This document shows positions 31,601-35,800 of a stretch of DNA of 35,800 nucleotides, one piece after another (position 1 is the first letter of the stretch; each line of letters starts with the position of its first letter). The stretch is from Phycicoccus endophyticus (GTDB lineage Bacteria > Actinomycetota > Actinomycetes > Actinomycetales > Dermatophilaceae), in the NCBI RefSeq assembly GCF_011326735.1, contig NZ_JAANCN010000013.1:1-35800 (forward strand), written 5' to 3'. Under the pieces are notes generated by a model. The model was not told the origin of the DNA, searched no databases, and worked only from the letters and a program-made list of their open reading frames with translations. A program made the translations under genes and the position numbers.

Positions 31601-31974
31601 TGCCCCTCGAGGGCGGCTGGCGGGTCTACTCCTCGGGCCCGGGGCTCTTCCTCCGGCTCGTCGTCGAGGCCCTGCTCGGCGTGCGGCGGCGCGGGTCGCG
31701 GGTGGAGCTGGACCCGGTGCTCGACCCGGCGGCCGGGCCGCTGCAGGCCCGGGTGCCGTTCGAGGGCGGGCACCTGGACCTGCTCCTGCGTCCGGGCGAC
31801 GCCGGCCACGGGGTGCGATCGGTGTCCGGCCCGGCCGGCGCCCTGGCGACGACACCCCTGGCCAACCCCTACCGCGAGGGTGGGGTCGAGCTCTCCCGGG
31901 CCGACCTGCACGCGGCGGTGGCCCGGCGGGGCGCCGGCGACGGCGGGCCGGACCTCGTCGTGGAGACCGGCTGA
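28639..31974 (+). CDS. Large GH94-like glycoside phosphorylase / GH36-type domain protein (1111 aa)
   Basis: Two glycosyltransferase-36-type beta-supersandwich regions (about residues 20-260 and 350-520) precede an (alpha/alpha)6 barrel. The barrel carries YGHGDWNDSLQ, with GDWND at residues 747-751; the Asp of this motif is the general acid in cellobiose phosphorylase. EQYSGGAWGTRDVCQGP (about 613-629) is also conserved in that family. GH94 enzymes split beta-glucosides with phosphate to give a sugar 1-phosphate. At 1111 residues it is longer than typical cellobiose phosphorylase (about 800), nearer to the multi-domain COG3459 group. There is no signal peptide, so it is cytoplasmic. GTG 28639 has a weak TAGGCA six bases ahead. 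Specificity is unknown. Confidence 0.88.
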   Translation: MRDQPAPSSPDLPDLPVLTGPHGLTAQLTSGGALSRFEAFGRSLLLYPASELEAGPANLHLRVLDGDRADRLPLLGPGSGASVEHGEDELRWRGSWRGLHWSVRLVLGVGGEPDAVEHASWRWEVLVENAGTTPVEVDVVLTHDPALAEPAAVRMNEYYVAQYLDLSPVRTERGTAIAVRQNMPGPTAPWLLLGSLREGAGWATDALQVTERTASGTTWAGLDTRALPSRRHQHEHSLVVLADSPVTLAAGGTHRTGFAGVVLADHPAATGPQDASWLSVAVAETDRGRGAAAGEGRPVSGTVFGAPTLASRPLTDAETDRLGLAPEGALERGPDGRPWAWPSDGGQVVLGSKDLAVLRPHGQILRTGDRLVPDPAALTTTVWMDGTLLSQVTCGHVGRDPLLTGRRSYLGLLQAHGARLLLRTGQTWTLLGAPSAWHLGLDACTWWYAHEDLVLEVRTQAPEHEHELRLTLTVRSGGPVEVLLALATDGGQAPVHSGDGLDLDGWRLAWSGAAVTVGGDEPLHSDGRARDASWLTLAVAPTEHWQLRLAHPVAAAGGSSGKGAPFWDSVARTLSIAPAETNEDAALVAPIGAAVPWFAHDAVVHYLAPRGLEQYSGGAWGTRDVCQGPVGLLTALDRPDIVGEVLERVFAGQNARGDWPQAFEFLPPGSAAGQQDAHGDVVFWPLLATGEHLLASGDPDLLERQLPFVGDDGPTEAAPVLEHLGRALEHVEASTVAGSPLPAYGHGDWNDSLQPADPRLASHLVSVWTAVLQTQALRALAAGLEAVDAAPDLARRAAALADATHEEIRRELLLDGVLPGYLLHHDDGTTEPLVHPRDTRTGLTYGVLPWIHAVTGDLLDPKDAEHHLRLVEAHLLGPDGARLFDRPVGYGGGPMGTFQRAEASTFWGREIGLMYVHAHLRYAEALARTGDGPGLLRALALATPAGAAALVPGARPRQTSCYYSSSDAVFADRYEAADRYADLMAGAVPLEGGWRVYSSGPGLFLRLVVEALLGVRRRGSRVELDPVLDPAAGPLQARVPFEGGHLDLLLRPGDAGHGVRSVSGPAGALATTPLANPYREGGVELSRADLHAAVARRGAGDGGPDLVVETG

Positions 31975-31981
31975 CCCGCGA

Positions 31982-31996
31982 GCAGCGGCGCGCTGC
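31982..31996. terminator. Short GC hairpin between convergent genes
   Basis: Arms GCAGCG and CGCTGC with a 3-base loop lie between the stops of the GH94-like gene and the App1-like gene. There is no T-tract, so termination is only a possibility. Confidence 0.3.
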
Positions 31997-32019
31997 GGGC
32001 CACGCCGCCCGGCCCGCAC

Positions 32020-33171
32020 TCAGCGCTCGTCGGGTCCGTCGACGAGGTACTCCGGTGGGTCGTCGACGTCGGTGACGACCGACGAGGCGTACTCGCGCAG
32101 GGTGCGCACGCGCGCGTCCTGCTCCCAGATGCCACGGACCCGCTCCAGCAGGTCGTAGCCGTCCGGCCCGCGCGCCACCGGCACCTCGAGGCGCTCACGG
32201 GGGGTCGGGGCGATGTCGTCGGTGGCCAGCGGGATGACGTGCGAGAGGACCTGCTCGCCGGCGGTCAGCTCGCGGATGGCGATGCCGCGCACCCGGTCCG
32301 GGCGGCGCGCGGCGAACTCGCCGTAGATCCCCGGGTCGTGCTGGCCGTCGTCACCGACGAGCAGCCAGCGGACGTTCGGCAGCTCGCGTGCGAGCCGGTG
32401 CAGCTGCGCCCGCTTGTGCTCCTGCCCCGAGCGGAACCAGCCGGTGTTCGTCGGCCCCCAGTCGGTGAGCAGCATGGGGCCGGCGGGGTAGCCGCTGCGG
32501 TCGAGGAACCGGGTCAGCTGGGGTGCGGTGTTCCAGGCCCCGGTCGAGAGGTAGACGACCGGCGCGTCCGGTTGGCTCGCCAGCAGCTCCCGGTACATCG
32601 TCGCCATCCCGGGCACCGGGCGCCGCGCGCCCTCGGAGCGCACGAAGGTGTTCCAGGCCGCGATCATCGGCCGCGGCAGCGACGTGGTGATCACGGTGTC
32701 GTCGATGTCGGAGATGATCCCGTGGGTCACCGTGGAGCCGACAACGACGACGGGGACGTCGATCGGCTGGGCCCGGGGCGAGTCGAGGAAGACCCGGTGC
32801 CAGCCGGGCGCCAGCCCGTGGCCCCGCACGACGAGGTCGATGTAGCCGCCACGGTCGGTGCGCGTGGTCACGATCCGCTCGTTGACCCGGATGGTCACCG
32901 GCTCGTCGACCGCCGGGGTGGCGAAGAAGGCCCGCCAGCCGCGGGTCTCGAGCTCGACCGAACGCAGCCGGGCCGCGTACGTGTCCTCCTCGGGCTCGTC
33001 CTCGGGCCGGCCCCGGGTGAAGAGCACGCGGCCGAACAGGCGCAGCTGTGCGGTGCTGCCGTAGCCGGTCGACGGCACGATCCGGGTGCCCCAGCCGCGG
33101 GCCGCGAAGAGCGCAGCCTTGCGGTTCGTGTACGCGTCCTCGAGCAGGGCCGCGGCGTGGGGTCGCGCCAT
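32020..33171 (-). CDS. App1-type phosphatase, DUF2183 family (383 aa)
   Basis: The catalytic domain has ISDIDDTV at residues 153-160 (Asp155 and Asp157 as in HAD-type DxDxT), then VYLSTGAWNT near 225, KRAQLHRL near 273 and LVGDDGQHDPGIY near 290. These are the hallmarks of the App1 (DUF2183) family, which includes a yeast phosphatidate phosphatase; bacterial members have unknown lipid or phosphate substrates. About 150 N-terminal residues form a beta-rich domain typical of the family. ATG 33171 has TAGAGT six bases ahead and no ribosome binding site. Confidence 0.9.
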   Translation of the reverse strand: MARPHAAALLEDAYTNRKAALFAARGWGTRIVPSTGYGSTAQLRLFGRVLFTRGRPEDEPEEDTYAARLRSVELETRGWRAFFATPAVDEPVTIRVNERIVTTRTDRGGYIDLVVRGHGLAPGWHRVFLDSPRAQPIDVPVVVVGSTVTHGIISDIDDTVITTSLPRPMIAAWNTFVRSEGARRPVPGMATMYRELLASQPDAPVVYLSTGAWNTAPQLTRFLDRSGYPAGPMLLTDWGPTNTGWFRSGQEHKRAQLHRLARELPNVRWLLVGDDGQHDPGIYGEFAARRPDRVRGIAIRELTAGEQVLSHVIPLATDDIAPTPRERLEVPVARGPDGYDLLERVRGIWEQDARVRTLREYASSVVTDVDDPPEYLVDGPDER

Positions 33172-33177
33172 GGACCG

Positions 33178-33183
33178 ACTCTA
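33178..33183 (-). promoter_or_regulatory. Leaderless-type -10 element (TAGAGT)
   Basis: On the minus strand TAGAGT is 6 bases before the ATG at 33171 of the App1-like gene, inside the gap of 23 bases to the GAF-ANTAR gene. Confidence 0.5.
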
Positions 33184-33194
33184 GGACACGCAGG

Positions 33195-33971
33195 TCACTC
33201 CCCCGACGGGTCGAGCCCCGTGCTGCCGGTCACGATCCCGTGCACGACCTCCTCGGCCAGGACCCGGACCTTGACGTTGCGGTCCTGCGAGGTCTTGCGC
33301 AGCACCTCGAACGCGTCGTGCTCGGGGATGCCACGCATTGCCATGATGACCCCCTTGGCCTGTTCGATGACCGCGCGGCTGGCCATCGCCTGCTCGAGCT
33401 GCCCGGCGAGCTGGCGCATCCCGTCCAGGGCCGTGACGGCGACGACGGCGTCGGCGCACCGGCGGGCGGCGACCCGCACGACGGCAGCGTCGAAGCCGTC
33501 GAAGGCGGCGTGGGCCCACGCGTAGAGGTTGAGCGCCCCGACGCACTCCTCGCCGCTGATCAGGGGGACGGCGAACAGGCTGCGCATGCCGTCGGACCGG
33601 GAGACCTCGGCGAACCGCGGCCAGCGACCGTCGTCCTGGCACAGGTCGTCGACCCGCTGCTCCTCGCGGGTGCGCGCGGCGTCGAGGCAGGGCCCTTCGC
33701 CGAGGGCGTACTGCGCCGCGTCGATCTCGAGGGTCTGCACCGTCGTGTACGCCGCCGAGTGCGGACGGTCGTTGCTCAGGATGGTGATGCCCACCTCGTC
33801 ACACCCGGTGACCTCGCGGCGCACCGCATGGACGACCCGCTCGAGGTAGTCCGAGAGCTCGTCGAGGGACTCCAGGACACCGCCGATCTCGGCGGTCATC
33901 CGCTCCACGAGTGCCGCGGCGTCGGTGTCCTCGTCCTCGGGCGGCGGCGGGGGAACAAGGGTGTTGGTCAT
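33195..33971 (-). CDS. GAF-ANTAR domain RNA-binding regulator (258 aa)
   Basis: A GAF domain spans about residues 30-165, with the conserved ALGEGPCLDAARTREEQRVDDL segment and a FAVPL-x-x-GEECVGALNLYA core. The C-terminal ANTAR domain (about 180-240, MASRAVIEQAKGVIMAMRGIPEHDAFEVLRKTSQDRNVKVRVLAEEVV) binds paired RNA hexaloops to prevent termination. The small-molecule or redox signal is unknown. ATG 33971 follows GGAGGA at five bases; 21 extra in-frame residues upstream look unlike the family. It may be expressed together with the downstream App1 gene, though that gene has its own promoter signal. Confidence 0.92.
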   Translation of the reverse strand: MTNTLVPPPPPEDEDTDAAALVERMTAEIGGVLESLDELSDYLERVVHAVRREVTGCDEVGITILSNDRPHSAAYTTVQTLEIDAAQYALGEGPCLDAARTREEQRVDDLCQDDGRWPRFAEVSRSDGMRSLFAVPLISGEECVGALNLYAWAHAAFDGFDAAVVRVAARRCADAVVAVTALDGMRQLAGQLEQAMASRAVIEQAKGVIMAMRGIPEHDAFEVLRKTSQDRNVKVRVLAEEVVHGIVTGSTGLDPSGE

Positions 33972-34057
33972 GGCGTCCTCCGAGGTCACCTGGTGCAGGC
34001 CCGACTCTAGCCGCGACCCGTCGTGCCCCACCAACCGCCCGGTGCCACGATGGCCCC

Positions 34058-34825
34058 ATGCCGCGTCGGTTCCGCAAGAGCTCCGCGACCGTCCCGCCGG
34101 GGTACTTCGCGTGGGAGGCCACCGGCCTGCGGTGGCTCGGCGAGGCGGGAGGTGACGCGGTCGTCCCCGTCCTCGACGTCGGGCCCACCCATCTGGAGCT
34201 GCCGTACCTGGCCGAGGGCCCGCCCAGCGTGCGGGCCGCCGAGGACCTCGGCCGTGCCCTGGCGCGCATCCACGGCGCCGGGGCCGACGCCTTCGGCGCG
34301 CCGCCGGCCGGGTGGGACGGCGACGGCTGGCTCGGGCCCCTCAGCGAGCCACTGCCCCTCCGGCTGGGGTCCTGGCCTGCCTGGGGCGTCTTCGCGGCGG
34401 AGGCACGGGTGCTGCCGCTGGCGCGGACGGGCCGGGAGCGGGGGGTGTTCGGCCCCGAGCAGGTGGCCGTCCTGGAGCGTCTGGCCCGCACCCTGGCCGC
34501 GGGCACGCATGACACCGACGACCCTCCCGCGCGCCTTCACGGGGACCTGTGGGCGGGCAACGTCCTGTGGACTCCTGCGGGGGCGGTGGTCGTCGACCCC
34601 GCCGCCCACGGTGGCCACCGGGAGGCCGACCTGGCGATGCTCGCCGTCTTCGGCGCCCCGTCCCTGCCGCGGCTGCTCGCCGCGTACGACGAGGTCGCGC
34701 CGCTGGCGAGCGGGTGGCGGGAGCGGGTCCTCCTGCACCAGGTGCACCCGCTGCTCGTCCACGCCGTCCTCTTCGGCGGCTCGTACGTGCCGCGCGCCGT
34801 CGACGCCGCCGCGCACTACGCCTGA
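34058..34825 (+). CDS. Fructosamine-kinase-family protein (255 aa)
   Basis: The sequence begins FRKSSATVPPGYFAWEATGLRWL, matching the family start with the Lys region and glycine loop shortened, then has the catalytic loop HGDLWAGN at 161-168 and the metal-binding Asp180 in VVDPAAHGGHREADLAML. Fructosamine-3-kinase relatives phosphorylate sugar adducts on proteins or free ketoamines, allowing deglycation. The ATG at 34058 has no ribosome binding site and CACGAT six bases ahead, a weaker leaderless -10. Divergent from the GAF-ANTAR gene. It ends 55 bases before the convergent chaplin-like gene, with a strong hairpin between. Confidence 0.88.
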   Translation: MPRRFRKSSATVPPGYFAWEATGLRWLGEAGGDAVVPVLDVGPTHLELPYLAEGPPSVRAAEDLGRALARIHGAGADAFGAPPAGWDGDGWLGPLSEPLPLRLGSWPAWGVFAAEARVLPLARTGRERGVFGPEQVAVLERLARTLAAGTHDTDDPPARLHGDLWAGNVLWTPAGAVVVDPAAHGGHREADLAMLAVFGAPSLPRLLAAYDEVAPLASGWRERVLLHQVHPLLVHAVLFGGSYVPRAVDAAAHYA

Positions 34826-34832
34826 CGGTCCG

Positions 34833-34869
34833 CCGGGCCGGGTACGCCTGGGTGGCGTACCCGGCCCGG
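34833..34869. terminator. Perfect 16-bp GC hairpin between convergent genes
   Basis: Arms 34833-34848 and 34854-34869 are fully complementary, with a 5-base loop TGGGT. The position between two convergent stops and the stability of the stem suggest a bidirectional terminator; the lack of a T-tract is common in high-GC actinobacteria. A second short inverted repeat (34874-34888) holds the stop codon of the chaplin-like gene in its loop. Confidence 0.65.
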
Positions 34870-34879
34870 GTGTCCGGCC

Positions 34880-35800
34880 TCAGGCCGGCTGCACGCCGAG
34901 GCGGCAGCGCGGCGCGAGCACCAGTACCCCGCCGAGGGCCAGCAGGGCGAGGGCGACCGAGAGGAGCAGACCACCGGCCATACCCGTCTGGGCCAGCCGC
35001 GAGGAGAGGTGGGCGATCGCGGTGACCGCCGCGCCCCCCACACCGCTCGCCGACCCCAGCAGGGCGGTGGTGACCGGCGCGCCGGAGCCGCCGGGGGCCT
35101 GCGGGCCCTCGTCGGCGCCCGGCGGTGTCCCGGGGTCACCCGGCGCGCCTGGCTGTCCCGGGGTGCCGGGGTCACCCGGGGTCCCGGGGTCACCCGGGCT
35201 GCCGGGGTCACCCCCGGTGGTCGGCTCCTCGGACGTCGAGTCACCCACCACCGAGACCGCCGTCCCGGACACGGTCACCGGCGCGGCGACCGGCAGCACC
35301 ACCTGGTTTCCACCGACGAGACTCTCCGACCCGTCGGTCGACGGACCCGAGCCCAACCCCGAACCGGCCCCGCCACCGGTCGCGGCATCCTCGGACGTCG
35401 AGTCACCCACCACCGAGACCGCCGTCCCGGACACGGTCACCGGCGCGGTGACCGGCAGCACCACCTGGTTGCCACCGACGAGACTCTCCGACCCGTCGGT
35501 CGACGGACCCGAGCCCGACCCCGAACCGGCCCCGTCGCCGGTCGCGGCATCCTCGGACGTCGAGTCACCCACCACCGAGACCGCCGTCCCGGACAGGGTC
35601 ACCGGCGCGGTGACCGGCGCCTCGACCTGGTTCCCGCCGGCCACCGAGTCATCTCCATCGGTGCTCGTCGAGGACGACGAGCCCTGCGCCGAACCCGACC
35701 CAGAACCCGTCCCCGTCTGCGCCGACGACGACTCCGAGTCCCCGAGAACCGAGACGGAGTTACCCGAGACCGTCACCGGCGCGGTGACCGGCGCCTCGAC
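34880..35800 (-). CDS. Chaplin-like repeat surface protein with LAxTG-type sorting tail (C-terminal 306 residues; 5' end outside window)
   Basis: The frame is open through the window edge. The visible N-terminal part consists of chaplin-type units, GGNQVVLPVTAPVTVSGTAV followed by SVVGDS, repeated four times and joined by Gly/Ser/Asp-rich linkers. A collagen-like stretch of GDPG/GTPG triplets follows (about 45 residues). The C-terminus is a cell-wall sorting signal: LAQTG (34996-34982), a hydrophobic helix and a basic RCRLG tail. Chaplins form amyloid-like surface films in streptomycetes and usually have two Cys per domain; none is present in these repeats. The product is probably exported and linked to peptidoglycan by a sortase, with a role in hydrophobicity or adhesion. 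A GTG at 35776 lies inside a repeat and is not the start. Confidence 0.85.
   Translation of the reverse strand, partial: VEAPVTAPVTVSGNSVSVLGDSESSSAQTGTGSGSGSAQGSSSSTSTDGDDSVAGGNQVEAPVTAPVTLSGTAVSVVGDSTSEDAATGDGAGSGSGSGPSTDGSESLVGGNQVVLPVTAPVTVSGTAVSVVGDSTSEDAATGGGAGSGLGSGPSTDGSESLVGGNQVVLPVAAPVTVSGTAVSVVGDSTSEEPTTGGDPGSPGDPGTPGDPGTPGQPGAPGDPGTPPGADEGPQAPGGSGAPVTTALLGSASGVGGAAVTAIAHLSSRLAQTGMAGGLLLSVALALLALGGVLVLAPRCRLGVQPA
35226..35711. repeat. 162-bp tandem repeat encoding 54-residue chaplin/linker units
   Basis: The landmark TCCTCGGACGTCGAG recurs at 35226, 35388 and 35550, an exact period of 162 bases (54 codons). The first three units are nearly identical in DNA, the last one toward the right edge is more diverged and the linker differs. 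This points to recent duplication or gene conversion, and copy number could vary between strains. Confidence 0.8.

Noticed and set aside
29221-32019. A 932-codon open frame antisense to the GH94-like gene
   Set aside because: It is Gly/Arg/Pro/Gln-rich low-complexity sequence without domains, a usual by-product of high GC in the opposite strand of a well-supported gene.
35226-35711. Regular direct repeats considered as a CRISPR array
   Set aside because: The 162-bp units are in frame with a protein, nearly identical throughout, and lack short repeats with unique spacers.

Overview
The window is about 36 kb of very GC-rich DNA with actinobacterial features: GTG starts, GTGA stop/start overlaps, two families of F420-type flavin/deazaflavin enzymes (LLM oxidoreductase and DUF385), an ANTAR regulator, a DUF2510 protein, a WYL regulator and a chaplin-like surface protein with a sortase-type tail. 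I infer a free-living actinobacterium, plausibly of the Micrococcales; the sequence alone does not fix a genus. No rRNA, tRNA, CRISPR array or intact insertion sequence was seen.

Layout. 1-2.0 kb: 3' part of an MFS transporter, then a tiny Cys-rich zinc-ribbon-like gene coupled to a small membrane protein, behind a promoter overlapped by a CsoR/CstR-like palindrome. 2.0-5.4 kb: NmrA-type NAD(P)-binding protein, F420-dependent LLM oxidoreductase, DUF808 membrane protein, DUF2795-like small protein. 5.6-8.5 kb: stress-type sigma factor (SigB/SigF family), membrane-anchored serine hydrolase, DUF2510 protein. A GTTT-N15-GGGTAA promoter sits in front of the DUF2795-like gene next to the sigma gene. 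8.6-12.0 kb: sugar locus of DeoR regulator and GH4 glycosidase (one operon) divergent from a PfkB-family kinase, with GTTGTC repeats between them. 12.1-17.8 kb: metallophosphoesterase, then a tightly coupled histidine kinase / response regulator / ABC ATPase / FtsX-type permease series. 17.9-19.5 kb: WYL regulator divergent from a small alpha/beta hydrolase.

19.5-25.8 kb is compositionally different, with visibly lower GC, small genes and weak gene packing. It looks like an accessory island: a shortened TIGR02569-like kinase-fold protein, a membrane protein, a MazEF-like toxin-antitoxin pair, a stand-alone GyrB-like ATPase domain with altered active-site positions, an APH-type kinase, two small membrane proteins, a SAM methyltransferase and a VapBC pair. 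25.8-34.8 kb returns to core-like genes: AAA ATPase, DUF385 protein, Fpg/Nei DNA glycosylase, a very large GH94-like phosphorylase, an App1-type phosphatase, a GAF-ANTAR regulator and a fructosamine-kinase-family protein. The right edge holds the C-terminal part of a repeat-rich chaplin-like, LAxTG-anchored surface protein.

A recurring feature is a -10-like hexamer TANNNT placed 6 (rarely 7) bases before the start codon, with no ribosome binding site, in front of at least twelve genes. This is the expected geometry of leaderless transcription, and it helped choose several start codons. The best candidates for something under-described are the CsoR/CstR-controlled micro-protein pair, the degenerate stand-alone GyrB-like ATPase beside a toxin-antitoxin operon, and the cysteine-free chaplin/collagen-like wall protein.
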